The notes below the pieces were generated by a model. The model was not told where the DNA came from and did not search any database. It saw only the letters and a list, made by a program, of their open reading frames with translations. Of a DNA stretch of 64,000 nucleotides, positions 19,240 through 28,940 are shown one piece after another. The position numbers and the translations under genes are program-made. Source of the stretch: Oxalobacteraceae bacterium (GTDB lineage Bacteria > Pseudomonadota > Gammaproteobacteria > Burkholderiales > Burkholderiaceae_D); assembly GCA_025352145.1 (NCBI GenBank), contig JANXTY010000012.1, positions 45,118 to 109,117 on the forward strand. Direction: 5' to 3'. Position 1 is the first letter of the stretch; every line of letters begins with the position of its first letter.

Positions 19240-19384
19240 TTTAATTCGTTCGATTGAACCGATGGGATGGCGAAGTAACGTTCGCTATTCGCCTGGCATT
19301 CAGTCTCAAAATCAAATGGATTGCGCTTGCAAATTTTCTTGCGAATCCATCTTATTGCACACGATTATTCAGTACGAGGAAATT

Positions 19385-19729
19385 ATGTCCTTTGTCCATG
19401 CCACAACCATTATCTTCATGGTTCTATTGCCCCTGGTCGGTATCGCGCAAGAAAAATTACCCACCCCTGATCCGGCCGGGGGTGAACCCGCGTATGTATC
19501 CGCATTCATCAATTACCATCCATTTAATTCGCCCCAAGAGCCGCCTGCAAAAAACTGGCGAACGATCAATGACGACATAGCGCAAGAAGGTGGCCACATG
19601 CGCCAGATGATAGATGCGGCTCCACAGAAATCTCCTTCATCAGGCGCCCCAATGTCAACAACCGATACGCCTCAGCCAAAACCGATGCTTTCAGAATCTC
19701 ATTTGCATCGCACCACGAAAGGGAAATAA
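19385..19729 (+). CDS. Small exported protein of the copper cluster
   Basis: The 114-residue protein starts at ATG 19385 after GAGGAAATT, a good ribosome-binding site. It has a signal peptide (residues 1–20, cut probably after GIA) and a short hydrophilic mature part with YVSAFINYHPFN and GGHMRQM. I do not recognise the family; proteins of this kind often precede the TolC-type gene in copper clusters. Its TAA overlaps the ATG of the next gene by one base (TAATG), so the two are coupled. Confidence 0.7.
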   Translation: MSFVHATTIIFMVLLPLVGIAQEKLPTPDPAGGEPAYVSAFINYHPFNSPQEPPAKNWRTINDDIAQEGGHMRQMIDAAPQKSPSSGAPMSTTDTPQPKPMLSESHLHRTTKGK

Positions 19730-21153
19730 TGATGCCTCCTCGAACCAATTTCACGTTCAAGCCCATGCTCATTGCCTTTTCAGGTCTTGCACTGATTGGC
19801 TGCGCCACATTTTCGAGCGATGGTGGCATCGATAGCATCTCCGTCCTCACACAAGCGCGCACTGGGCAACTCGTCAAACAAGAAAAATCTGCTGACGACA
19901 CAAAAGCAATGCAAGCAACGATTGAACACCTCATCAGCGCGCCATTAACAGCCAATTCAGCCGTGCAAATTGCATTGATAAACAACCGAGGGCTACAAGC
20001 ATCTTTGGCCGAACTGGGTGTCGCCGAAGCAGACCGAGTGCAAGCGGGTCGGCTACGCAATCCCGGATTTTCGTACTCCCATTTGCGCAATGGTCAAGCG
20101 CTTGAAATTGATCGCAGCATTATGTTCGATCTCGTGGGTCTGCTGACGCTGCCACTCCGAAGCGATATCGAAAATAGACGCTTCGAGCAAGCTAAATGGC
20201 AAGCTGCTTCCGCAGCGGTAAGTCTTGCAGCCAATACGCGGCGAGCCTATTTCAATGCAATAGCAGCGCAACAGACTGCACAATTGAGGAGAGAGGTAAA
20301 AACATCTGCCGAAGCCAGCGGGGAACTGGCGCAACGCATGGTCCAAGCGGGTAACTTTAGCAAACTCGAGTATGCCCACGAGCAAGTATTCTATGCAGAT
20401 GCCACCACCCAGTTAGCACGCGCCATGCACAATGCCACTGCCACCCGCGAGCAACTTATTCGCCTGATGGGATTAGGAGAAAAAAGGCTCGCTTTTAAAC
20501 TCCCTGATCGCCTCCCAGATTTACCACCCCAACTCATAGAGATGCGCGACATCGAAGCACAAGCGATGCAACAGCGCTTGGATGTACAGATGGCCAAACG
20601 CGATACCGAAGCAACTGCCAGCGCTTTGGGTCTGACGAAAGCAACGCATTTCGTCAACGTCCTCAATGCGGCTTATATCAACAAAAGTCAAACCGGAACC
20701 CCGCGTACCGACGGCTATGAAGTCAGCCTTGAGATTCCCCTCTTCGACTGGAATAGCCGCAGCCGAAAAGCCCAATCCCAATACATGGCCGCCGTCAATC
20801 GCACCACCGACATCGCCCTCCGCGCGCAATCGGAAGTACGCGAAGCCTATTCCGCCTATCGCACCACCTACGACATCGCCAAACATTATCGCGATGAAGT
20901 CATCCCACTACGCAAGCAAATTTCGGATGAAATGCTATTGCGCTACAACGGAATGCTGAGCAGTGTGTTTGAATTGTTGGCCGATGCCCGCGCACAATCC
21001 ACGAGCGTAAATGAAGCCATTGAATCCCAACGCGATTATTGGTTGGCCGAAACTGATTTGCACATGGCAATTAACGGTAACAGTAGTGGTGCCGATCCAC
21101 TCACATACGTGTCAACCAAGCCATTGCCATCGGATGTTAAAGCTGAATATTAA
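19729..21153 (+). CDS. TolC-family outer-membrane lipoprotein, CusC-like
   Basis: The 474-residue protein has a lipoprotein signal (LALIGC, about residues 19–25) and the alternating helical pattern of outer-membrane efflux channels, for example NRGLQASLAELGVAEADRVQAGRLRNPGF and, in the second repeat, EVSLEIPLFDWNSRSRKAQSQ. It would form a trimeric channel for efflux from the periplasm. No RND pump or membrane-fusion protein is encoded next to it, unlike cusCFBA, so its partner is elsewhere or it works with the cupro-oxidase system. ATG 19732 is an alternative start. Confidence 0.85.
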   Translation: MMPPRTNFTFKPMLIAFSGLALIGCATFSSDGGIDSISVLTQARTGQLVKQEKSADDTKAMQATIEHLISAPLTANSAVQIALINNRGLQASLAELGVAEADRVQAGRLRNPGFSYSHLRNGQALEIDRSIMFDLVGLLTLPLRSDIENRRFEQAKWQAASAAVSLAANTRRAYFNAIAAQQTAQLRREVKTSAEASGELAQRMVQAGNFSKLEYAHEQVFYADATTQLARAMHNATATREQLIRLMGLGEKRLAFKLPDRLPDLPPQLIEMRDIEAQAMQQRLDVQMAKRDTEATASALGLTKATHFVNVLNAAYINKSQTGTPRTDGYEVSLEIPLFDWNSRSRKAQSQYMAAVNRTTDIALRAQSEVREAYSAYRTTYDIAKHYRDEVIPLRKQISDEMLLRYNGMLSSVFELLADARAQSTSVNEAIESQRDYWLAETDLHMAINGNSSGADPLTYVSTKPLPSDVKAEY

Positions 21154-21171
21154 TATACCCAAAGGACACAC

Positions 21172-22473
21172 ATGGTTTCTCGAAGAGGTTTTTTATCCAG
21201 TACTGCGACGGTTCTCGGTGCTGGCTTAGTTTCCCGTGCGGGCGCTGCATCGATCCCAGAAGCAGCGATTATCACCAATGCTAAAACAATGCCGCCACTG
21301 GTGCCACCGAATGGTCGTCCCTATCATCCCGTCGTCACATTAAATGGCTGGAGCGCACCCTGGCGCATGAACAATGACTGGAAAGAATTTCATTTAATTG
21401 CGGAGCCGGTGATTCGTGAGATTGCACCGGGGATGAAAGCGACACTATGGGGCTACAACGGCAGCAGTCCAGGGCCGACGATTGAAGTAGTGGAAGGCGA
21501 CAAGGTACGTCTGTTCGTGACCAACAAATTGCCGGAAGCAACCACGATCCACTGGCACGGTCAGCGCTTGCCCAATGGAATGGATGGCGTCGCTGGCTTG
21601 GTTCAACCGCGCATTCCTGTTGGTAAAACCTTTGTCTATGAATTTGAAGCAAAGCGCCCCGGCACTTTCATGTATCACCCCCATGCGGATGAAATGGTGC
21701 AAATGGCGATGGGCATGATGGGATTTTGGGTGACACACCCGAAAAATCCAGAGCAGCAGCGGGTCGACCGGGATTTCGTATTTCTGCTTAATGCCTATGA
21801 CATTACGCCGGGAGCCTCTATGCCCAAAACCAGCACCATGACGGACTTCAATTTATGGACATGGAATAGCCGGGTGTTCCCCGGCATCGACTCCATCGTA
21901 TGCCGCCAAGGCGATCGGGTGCGTATTCGGATCGGCAATCTGTCGATGACAAGTCACCCTATTCATTTGCATGGACATGAGTTCGAAGTGACCGGCACCG
22001 ATGGAGGCTGGATTCCAAAATCGGCCCGCTGGCCGGAAGTGACCACCGATATAGGTGTAGGCCAAATGCGCGCTATCGAATTTGATGCCACGAACTTAGG
22101 CGATTGGGCATTCCACTGTCATAAAGCACACCACACCATGAATGCAATGGGTCACGATGTACCCAACATGATCGGCGTAGATCAACGAAAAATTGCCGAC
22201 AAAATCATCAGCATCATTCCTGATTACATGGCAATGGGTGAACGTGGCGGCAGCATGGGCGATATGGAAATGCCCATCCCGAACAATACCTTGCCAATGA
22301 TGACGGGGCAAGGCCCGTTTGGTTCTATCGAAATGGGCGGTATGTTTACTACTGTCAAAATCAGAGCAGGTTTAGCGCATAACAATTACAACGATCCCGG
22401 ATGGTATCAGCAACCCAAGGGAACGACCGCCTACCTATACGATGGTGAGCTGGAAAAGCGCAAAAAATTTTGA
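21172..22473 (+). CDS. Tat-exported multicopper oxidase
   Basis: The 433-residue protein opens with a twin-arginine signal (SRRGFLSS). All four copper motifs are present: HWHGQ near residue 127, HPHADEM near 168, HPIHLHGHEF near 261, and HCHKAHHTMNAMGH near 314, with the type 1 copper Cys, His and axial Met. It is shorter than CopA/PcoA (about 600 residues) and lacks a long Met-rich insert, though GDMEMPIP, MMTG and MGGM stretches at the end may bind copper. It probably oxidises Cu(I) in the periplasm. It follows the TolC gene by 18 bases. Confidence 0.92.
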   Translation: MVSRRGFLSSTATVLGAGLVSRAGAASIPEAAIITNAKTMPPLVPPNGRPYHPVVTLNGWSAPWRMNNDWKEFHLIAEPVIREIAPGMKATLWGYNGSSPGPTIEVVEGDKVRLFVTNKLPEATTIHWHGQRLPNGMDGVAGLVQPRIPVGKTFVYEFEAKRPGTFMYHPHADEMVQMAMGMMGFWVTHPKNPEQQRVDRDFVFLLNAYDITPGASMPKTSTMTDFNLWTWNSRVFPGIDSIVCRQGDRVRIRIGNLSMTSHPIHLHGHEFEVTGTDGGWIPKSARWPEVTTDIGVGQMRAIEFDATNLGDWAFHCHKAHHTMNAMGHDVPNMIGVDQRKIADKIISIIPDYMAMGERGGSMGDMEMPIPNNTLPMMTGQGPFGSIEMGGMFTTVKIRAGLAHNNYNDPGWYQQPKGTTAYLYDGELEKRKKF

Positions 22474-22506
22474 TTTATTGCATTCAAATTCTGTACGGGC
22501 TACACC

Positions 22507-22540
22507 CTTAATTTCAACCTTAATTTCAACCTTAATTTCA
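22507..22540 (+). repeat. 12-bp tandem repeat, nearly three units
   Basis: CTTAATTTCAAC occurs at 22507–22518 and 22519–22530 and is followed by a partial third unit to 22540. It ends about ten bases before the Shine-Dalgarno TAGGAGA of the cupredoxin gene. Confidence 0.85.
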
Positions 22541-22557
22541 CCGCTTAGGAGAACACA

Positions 22558-23394
22558 ATGAAATCATTTAAAACACCTCTACTGATCGCCCTATTAACCG
22601 GCATCAGCGTTAGTACAGCATTTGCCCACGGTGACCGCGATCATGGCGATGACAACATTGGCAAACCCGGCGACGCGAAAAAAGTGACTCGTACCATCCA
22701 CATCGCTATGACGGATGCAATGCGCTTTACGCCTGCCAACATCAATGCTAAACAAAATGAAACGATCCGGTTTGTCGTGACAAACAAGGGAAAAATCAAG
22801 CACGAACTTGTTTTGGGCACGGAAAAACAATTGCGAGATCATAACGAAGTCATGAAAAAAAATCCGGAAATGGAACATGAGGAACCCAATGAGGTTTCCT
22901 TGGCACCTGGTGCCACAGGAGAAATGATTTGGCAGTTCACCAAACCCGGAAAAATCACCTTTGCCTGTTTGCAGCCCGGGCATTTTGACGCAGGGATGAA
23001 AGGTGCCGTGATAGTCGCTGACCGCACAGGAAGCGTTCCTTCCGCTATGTTGAAACCATCCTCATCCGCGTCCGCAAACCTGGTTACGCCGCTCGCCAGC
23101 AGCAGCGCAGCTGGCGCAACCAATGGATCGAGGCCACAGACAGCTGAATCGAAATCTTCACCCAAGACCGCACCCATGTCAGAAGGCGAAGTACGTAAGA
23201 TCGATAAAGAAACAGGCAAAATCACGATCAAGCACGGCCCACTTGTCAATCTTGAGATGCCGGGCATGACGATGGTATTTCATGTGAAAAACTCCGCGAT
23301 GCTCGATCAAGTTAAAGAAGGCGACAAGATCAAATTTATGGCCGATAAAATCGGAGGCGTCATGACGGTAATGCAGATTGATACCGTGAAATAG
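22558..23394 (+). CDS. Cupredoxin–CusF fusion protein
   Basis: The 278-residue protein has a signal peptide ending AFA near residue 22, a His-rich mature start (HGDRDHGDD), then a cupredoxin domain (about 40–155) whose ligands appear as KHELVLG and FACLQPGHFDAGM (Cys, His and Met). A low-complexity Ala/Ser linker (about 160–205) leads to a CusF-like domain with GEVRKIDKETGKITIKHGP and MPGMTMVFHVKN, the Met/Trp-type Cu(I) site region. It should carry copper in the periplasm, possibly between oxidase and efflux machinery. TAGGAGA lies upstream at good spacing. Confidence 0.88.
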   Translation: MKSFKTPLLIALLTGISVSTAFAHGDRDHGDDNIGKPGDAKKVTRTIHIAMTDAMRFTPANINAKQNETIRFVVTNKGKIKHELVLGTEKQLRDHNEVMKKNPEMEHEEPNEVSLAPGATGEMIWQFTKPGKITFACLQPGHFDAGMKGAVIVADRTGSVPSAMLKPSSSASANLVTPLASSSAAGATNGSRPQTAESKSSPKTAPMSEGEVRKIDKETGKITIKHGPLVNLEMPGMTMVFHVKNSAMLDQVKEGDKIKFMADKIGGVMTVMQIDTVK

Positions 23395-23568
23395 TGCGGG
23401 AAGCATTTCTTTCTTTTGAAAAATAACTTTTCCTATGCGGGCCACCGTACGGACCAGCAGGACAGACATCGGTTATCTGTCAATGTTCAACTATTGAGCG
23501 AATAAGGGGTAAGATTTTAGTTCCCTGCGGATCAAGGAAATGGGGATTTACACATCGAGCAATACGAA

Positions 23569-23610
23569 GATGACTCTCTCGCATTAGCGGGAGAGAGACG
23601 AAGAGTCATC
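23569..23610. promoter_or_regulatory. Interrupted palindrome upstream of the copper ATPase
   Basis: GATGACTCT (23569–23577) pairs with AGAGTCATC (23602–23610), and an inner CTCTC pairs with GAGAG. It lies 21 bases before the ATPase start codon, where it could be an operator, a terminator-like leader hairpin or an mRNA stability element. No regulator gene is adjacent. Confidence 0.45.
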
Positions 23611-23631
23611 ATCGCTTAATTTAAGGTTTAT

Positions 23632-26031
23632 ATGAACCATCCGGCACCACCCAGAAAAAACACGCATGCGGACTGCACTCATGCCCCTGCCGAACCTATT
23701 CCTAAGGACAAACTGCATATCGATCCCGTCTGTGGCATGAAGGCGGCAATCGATCCAGCCAAGTCAGTTGATCACGCTGGAATAACCTATTATTTTTGCA
23801 GTCAACATTGCGTGACAAAGTTCCGTACCAATCCACAACAATATTTGATACCGCATTCCACCGAGGCGATGGCACCTGGCAAGGCAGCATCCAAAAGCGC
23901 GCTCTACACTTGCCCCATGCATCCGCAAGTCCAGCAAATCGGACCCGGAAGTTGTCCACTTTGCGGGATGGCGCTGGAACCCCTGGATGCCACGGCCTCG
24001 ACAGATACTAGCGAACTGAACGATATGACACATCGATTCTGGGGGGGTGCTGCGCTCACGCTACCCTTGTTGTTCGTCACCATGAGTGAATTTATCCCTG
24101 GCCTGAATCTGCATCACCGCATCGGCCTCACTACGTTCAACTGGATCCAAGCTATTCTTGCGACTCCTGTTGTGTTGTGGGGAGGTTGGCCTTTTTTTGC
24201 GCGGGGATGGGCTTCGTTCAAAACATGGAATCTCAATATGTTTAGCCTGATCGCGCTCGGTACCGGCGCCGCATTCGCATTCAGCGTTGTGGCTTTGTTG
24301 TTTCCCCAGGCCTTGCCGGAAGCCTTCAAAATGGATGGCATGGTGCCCCTGTACTTTGAACCGGCCGCCGTCATTGTAGCCTTGGTATTATTGGGGCAAA
24401 TGCTCGAACTACGTGCGCGTTCGCGTACCAATAGTGCGATCAAATCATTGCTGGAACTTGCCCCTAATACCGGATTTCGCATCCAATCCGATGGTTCCGA
24501 AGCAGAAGTTCATTTGGATCAAGTGCAAGTCGGCGATGTATTGCGGGTCAAACCAGGCGGCAAGGTACCCGTCGATGGTGAAATCACTGATGGCCATTCC
24601 AACGTCGATGAATCGATGATCACCGGCGAACCGCTTCCCGTAAAAAAAGGGAATGGCGATAAGGTCACCGCAGGCACTGTGAATCAAACCGGCACCTTCT
24701 TATTGCGCGCAAATAAGGTCGGTGCTGATACCTTATTGTCGCGTATCGTTCAAATGGTCAATGATGCCGGACGCTCACGCGCGCCCATTCAAAAACTGGC
24801 AGATCTCGTGGCCGGATGGTTTGTACCGGCTGTGATTGCCATTGCCGCGCTCGCCTTTGCGCTATGGGCAATATTTGGCCCTTCTCCGGCATTAGCGAAC
24901 GGCTTGGTTGCTGCCGTGTCGGTGCTCATTATCGCCTGTCCTTGCGCATTGGGATTGGCAACGCCGATCTCCATCATGGTAGGGGTGGGACGTGGCGCGA
25001 CGGAAGGTGTCTTGATCAAAGACGCTGAGGCATTGGAACTGATGGAGAAGGTCGATACCTTGGTAGTCGACAAAACCGGCACCCTGACAGAAGGTAAACC
25101 TAGAGTCCAGCAGATCATAGCAGCAGCAAGCGCAATACCAAGCGTCCCATCGGGCATTGGTGAAACAGAGATATTGAAATTAGCAGCCAGTCTTGAAGCA
25201 ATGAGTGAGCATCCTCTAGCCTTAGCCATCGTGAATCATGCCAAGGAGCAAAGACTGCAACCCGAGGCCGTCACGCAGTTTGAATCTGTCACGGGCAAAG
25301 GGGTACGCGGTACGATAAGCGGAAATGTCATTTCACTTGGCAATCAACGAATGATGGAAGCTGAAAATATCGACACATCCTCCATAGAACCTGAAGTCGA
25401 TAAGCTACGCGAATTGGCGCAAACCGTCATGTATATAGGGGTGGCTGGAAAATTAGCAGGCATCGTAAGCGTGGCCGACCCCATCAAATCCACCACGCTG
25501 GAAGCGATTGAACAACTGCACAAAGCGGGACTCAAAATTATTGTCCTCACTGGTGACAATGCCGCAACTGCTGCCGCAGTAACCAAACAACTCGGCTTAG
25601 ATGATTTCAAAGCAGACGTCATGCCCGAAGATAAATTAAATTATTTAAAAGCGCTGCAAGCAAAAGGACACGTCGTCGCCATGGCGGGAGATGGCGTCAA
25701 TGATGCGCCAGCACTAGCTCAAGCGAATGTGGGAATTGCGATGGGAACCGGCACGGACGTCGCCATGAACAGCGCACGTATCGTCCTCGTCAAAGGGGAT
25801 TTGCGCGGTATTGCGAAAGCTCGCTTGCTTAGTCAGCATACGATGAAAAACATTCGACAAAATCTGTTTTTCGCCTTTATCTATAATTTCTTAGGCGTAC
25901 CGATTGCAGCGGGGATTCTTTTTCCGTGGTTCGGCATTTTATTGAGTCCAATGATCGCCAGCGCAGCAATGGCGTTCAGCTCCGTATCGGTTATTGGCAA
26001 CGCATTACGATTGTGCAATAAGGAATTGTGA
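23632..26031 (+). CDS. copA: Copper-translocating P1B-type ATPase
   Basis: The 799-residue protein begins with a His/Cys-bearing stretch and a YHS domain ([15 protein letters not shown] … YYFCSQHC, about 32–70), then a heavy-metal-binding zinc-ribbon-like domain ([22 protein letters not shown], about 87–108). Eight membrane helices follow; CPC is at 436–438, the phosphorylated aspartate in [11 protein letters not shown] at about 480, SEHPLA in the nucleotide domain, and [10 protein letters not shown] near the end. It exports Cu(I) from the cytoplasm. It lacks the usual CxxC heavy-metal-associated domain at the N-terminus, as in other YHS-bearing copper ATPases. Confidence 0.93.
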   Translation: MNHPAPPRKNTHADCTHAPAEPIPKDKLHIDPVCGMKAAIDPAKSVDHAGITYYFCSQHCVTKFRTNPQQYLIPHSTEAMAPGKAASKSALYTCPMHPQVQQIGPGSCPLCGMALEPLDATASTDTSELNDMTHRFWGGAALTLPLLFVTMSEFIPGLNLHHRIGLTTFNWIQAILATPVVLWGGWPFFARGWASFKTWNLNMFSLIALGTGAAFAFSVVALLFPQALPEAFKMDGMVPLYFEPAAVIVALVLLGQMLELRARSRTNSAIKSLLELAPNTGFRIQSDGSEAEVHLDQVQVGDVLRVKPGGKVPVDGEITDGHSNVDESMITGEPLPVKKGNGDKVTAGTVNQTGTFLLRANKVGADTLLSRIVQMVNDAGRSRAPIQKLADLVAGWFVPAVIAIAALAFALWAIFGPSPALANGLVAAVSVLIIACPCALGLATPISIMVGVGRGATEGVLIKDAEALELMEKVDTLVVDKTGTLTEGKPRVQQIIAAASAIPSVPSGIGETEILKLAASLEAMSEHPLALAIVNHAKEQRLQPEAVTQFESVTGKGVRGTISGNVISLGNQRMMEAENIDTSSIEPEVDKLRELAQTVMYIGVAGKLAGIVSVADPIKSTTLEAIEQLHKAGLKIIVLTGDNAATAAAVTKQLGLDDFKADVMPEDKLNYLKALQAKGHVVAMAGDGVNDAPALAQANVGIAMGTGTDVAMNSARIVLVKGDLRGIAKARLLSQHTMKNIRQNLFFAFIYNFLGVPIAAGILFPWFGILLSPMIASAAMAFSSVSVIGNALRLCNKEL

Positions 26032-26077
26032 ACCAGCTTATGCAACCCAAACCGACCGCTCCAAACGCAGGGGCCAA

Positions 26078-26519
26078 GTGATTCACGCTATCGAATCCGC
26101 TATTGCGCTGCCCTCCTACCAAAAGGAAATCCTCTCAAACGCACGTGCTATTGCCCAACATGATCCCGGGGGCGAAGGGTGTTTTCTTTGCGGGCTATGG
26201 CGGACGCGCCGCCTACCGGGGCGACAAACTAACGAAACGTGTTTGGACGGATATTTTGGCGGGAGACTATATCGCCCACATTATCGTCGCCCCTGGAGAA
26301 CGCGTGATCGGCACTGCTGAAAATCCAAAACATCTTAAATTCGATATCCGTCATTACACCTACGAAGATAGCGTGCAATGGACTGCCGCACGCAGGTATC
26401 AAGGACAGACAACAAATTTTCGTACGCCGGGTGACGGCTTTGCACCTGTATATAGCATCGCAGGCGAAGATCTGGCTGCTGGCTTCGACATGATTAGCCA
26501 GAAAATGGCAATGACATAA
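26078..26519 (+). pseudogene. Decayed ATP-grasp-like gene
   Basis: Two frames together give a recognisable but broken protein. From GTG 26078 one frame reads VIHAIESAIALPSYQKEIL … AQHDPG; at the C/G run near 26165–26172 the similarity moves to another frame reading GAKGVFFAGYGGRAAYRGD, LTKRVWTDILAGDYIAHIIV, LKFDIRHYTYED and YQGQTTNFRTPGDGFAPVY to the stop at 26519. I associate the last part with the C-terminal end of an ATP-grasp-like family. A one-base insertion plus an internal deletion would explain it. Family assignment is from memory and moderate. Confidence 0.55.
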
Positions 26520-26706
26520 ACCCTTGCAGCTGTGCTCTCAATCTTTCAATTCCCCCAGACCTGCCGGTAGAATCCCCAAAATTAGAGGCGCAAACCCAAC
26601 AAAAATAGCATTCACCATAAATGAACGCATGCCGCATAATATGATGTTCGCGTTACCCCTCTTAGGCATGACGTGCTGAACTTGCTAAGCTAGTGAAAGA
26701 ACCGCG

Positions 26707-27552
26707 ATGACCGATAGTAGCAAAACCCCATCCAATATCGTACCTGCCAACACAGTGAAATCCGCTCAACAATCTTGGGAAAAAGAGCTGCTAGTAGAGG
26801 AAAGGCGACGCCAAATTCGGGAATTGGTCAAAACCAAGAAACGAGCCACCGTAGAAGAACTCTCTGCTCGGTTTAATATTTCACTGGTAACCATCCGCAG
26901 CGACCTAAAAGCATTAGCTGACATCGGCGCACTTGTTCGCACCCACGGGGGTGCGCTGGCAGCGCATGTAGACGAAGACCTTCCTAGTCAGGCAAAACAA
27001 AATCACCGACTCGCCGAAAAAATTCGCATCGCAGCGGCCGCCGTCAAACTGATCCGCGAAGGGCAAACGATCGTGCTTGACTGCGGCACCACAATGGGGG
27101 AGATCGCCAAACAAATTCGCGGATTAAAGCTTCAATCAATCAATGTCATCACCAATGCGCTCAACGTCGCAGCGCTACTTGCCAGTTCGCCGCACGTTTC
27201 CTTGATTATGCTTGGGGGCCTTCTGCGCCCGAACTCTTATTCTTTGGTCGGCCCCCAAGCCGAGCGAGCGCTGCAAGGCTTGCGTGCCGATATATTTTTT
27301 CTCAGTTTTGAGGGCCTTGATCCAGATATTGGCGCAATGACATCCGACCTGCTAGAGGCCCAGTTAAATGCGCAGATGATCAAGATCGCACGTCGCGTAG
27401 TCGCGGTAGGGGACTCCTCAAAATTAGGTCGACGAAACATATCCGTTGTTGCAAAAACAGAACAAATAACTCAACTCATTACAGATGATGGCGCACAAGC
27501 TGAAGTCGTTATAGCGCTACGCCATCGTGGCATTGAAGTCGTACTTGCCTGA
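26707..27552 (+). CDS. DeoR/GlpR family transcription regulator
   Basis: The 281-residue protein has an extended N-terminus, then a DeoR-type winged helix (ATVEELSARFNISLVTIRSDL, about 55–75, followed by THGGA) and the sugar-phosphate sensor domain with LDCGTTMGEIAKQIRG and GGLLRPNSYSLVGPQAE. Members repress sugar or amino-sugar catabolism genes and respond to a phosphorylated sugar. No such pathway genes are adjacent, so the target cannot be named. Confidence 0.85.
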   Translation: MTDSSKTPSNIVPANTVKSAQQSWEKELLVEERRRQIRELVKTKKRATVEELSARFNISLVTIRSDLKALADIGALVRTHGGALAAHVDEDLPSQAKQNHRLAEKIRIAAAAVKLIREGQTIVLDCGTTMGEIAKQIRGLKLQSINVITNALNVAALLASSPHVSLIMLGGLLRPNSYSLVGPQAERALQGLRADIFFLSFEGLDPDIGAMTSDLLEAQLNAQMIKIARRVVAVGDSSKLGRRNISVVAKTEQITQLITDDGAQAEVVIALRHRGIEVVLA

Positions 27553-27669
27553 TACAGATAGCGGGCTACATCGTGCTTGATACATTCGTGTCACAGCCAA
27601 TGCACTTCGTTTATTTTGGCTTGAAATCGATCAGGTATAATCTCGGGTTTGATTGCAGAAGAAACCATC

Positions 27670-28774
27670 ATGGAAGCAGAACGCCTCAATTCCCTCTCAG
27701 CTCTCCTCGCAGACCTGACCGCCCGCGAAACCGAACTTCGGAGGTATCTTTGACTTCGATATCAAGTCAGAGAAACTCGAACAAGTCAACGAAGAACTAG
27801 AAGACCCTACCGTCTGGAACGATCCCAAACGTGCGCAGGATCTGGGTAAAGAGAAAAAATCTCTGGAAGCCATCGTCTTCACCCTCACCAAAGTCCATGC
27901 CGGCTTGCTTGACGCTAGCGACCTGTTTGCCATGGCGCGCGAAGAACAGGACGACGATACGCTCGAAGCGATTATCGAAGATGCAGACAGCCTAAAGCTA
28001 CTGGTCGAGGGCATGGAATTTCGCCGCATGTTCAATAATCCGATGGACCCGAACAACTGCTTCGTCGATATTCAATCCGGCGCTGGCGGAACTGAAGCGC
28101 AAGACTGGGCATCGATGATCCTGCGTCAGTATTTGCGTTATTGCGAACGCAAAGGATTCAAGGTCGAAATCCTGGAGCAATCAGACGGCGAAGTGGCCGG
28201 CATCAAAACCGCGACCCTCAAAGTCGAAGGCGATTACGCCTACGGATTTTTACGCACCGAAACTGGCGTGCATCGCCTGGTGCGTAAATCGCCATTTGAT
28301 TCCGCTAATGGCCGCCATACCTCGTTTTGCAGCCTGTTCGTCTATCCCGAAGTCGATGAATCGATCGACATCGACGTCAATCCGGCCGACGTGCGCGTGG
28401 ACACCTATCGCGCTTCCGGCGCAGGTGGTCAGCATATCAACAAAACCGATTCCGCCGTGCGCCTGACCCATGCGCCGACCGGTATCGTGGTGCAATGCCA
28501 GAATGACCGCAGCCAGCACCGCAACCGTGCCGAAGCGTGGGATATGTTGAAGTCGCGCCTGTACGAACATGAGCTACGCAAGCGCATGAGCGAACAACAA
28601 AAGCTGGAAGACTCCAAGACCGATGTCGGCTGGGGCCATCAGATTCGCTCCTATGTGCTCGATCAGTCGCGCATCAAGGATCTGCGTACCAGTTTTGAAA
28701 CCGGCAATACCAAGGCCGTACTTGACGGCGATCTGGACGAATTTATTTCGGCTTCGCTCAAGCAAGGTGTGTAG
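27670..28774 (+). CDS. prfB: Peptide chain release factor 2, with programmed +1 frameshift
   Basis: Translation from ATG 27670 gives [16 protein letters not shown] … RRYL and meets TGA at 27751–27753; shifting +1 on the CTT codon continues [12 protein letters not shown] to the stop at 28774, giving 367 residues, close to the E. coli length of 365. The SPF codon-recognition tripeptide (KSPFDS) and the GGQ peptidyl-hydrolysis motif (GAGGQHINK) are present. RF2 terminates at UGA and UAA. The in-frame UGA makes synthesis self-regulated. lysS follows after an inverted-repeat unit. Confidence 0.97.
27739..27754 (+). promoter_or_regulatory. prfB autoregulatory frameshift signal
   Basis: The sequence CGGAGGTATCTTTGAC contains the internal Shine-Dalgarno-like GGAGGT, the slippery CTT, and the UGA with following C that is decoded poorly when RF2 is scarce. 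This is the arrangement known from E. coli prfB. Confidence 0.95.
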
Positions 28775-28808
28775 TCTGTAACGAAATCAAAAAACAAGTC
28801 AAAAACAT

Positions 28809-28940
28809 TGTCCACGAAAGACACGAAAAGCACGAACACAGCAAAAAAAGGAAATATTTAAATATTGCCCAGTTTGTTTTGGCCCTCCCCTATTTTCCAG
28901 TACTTGATTTTTTTCCTGCTTTTCGTATCTTTCGTGGACA
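28809..28940. repeat. Inverted-repeat unit between prfB and lysS
   Basis: The 24-bp left arm (28809–28832, starting TGTCCACGAAAG) is the reverse complement of the right arm (28917–28940, ending CTTTCGTGGACA) with one mismatch. They enclose 84 bases of A+T-rich sequence. Units beginning with CCACGAAAG occur as short interspersed repeats in other proteobacteria, as I recall. The lysS leader runs through the right arm. Confidence 0.75.

Noticed and set aside
28829..28860. CRISPR-like look of the repeated CACGAAA units in the prfB–lysS gap
   Set aside because: The units form one inverted repeat pair, not regularly spaced direct repeats with spacers.
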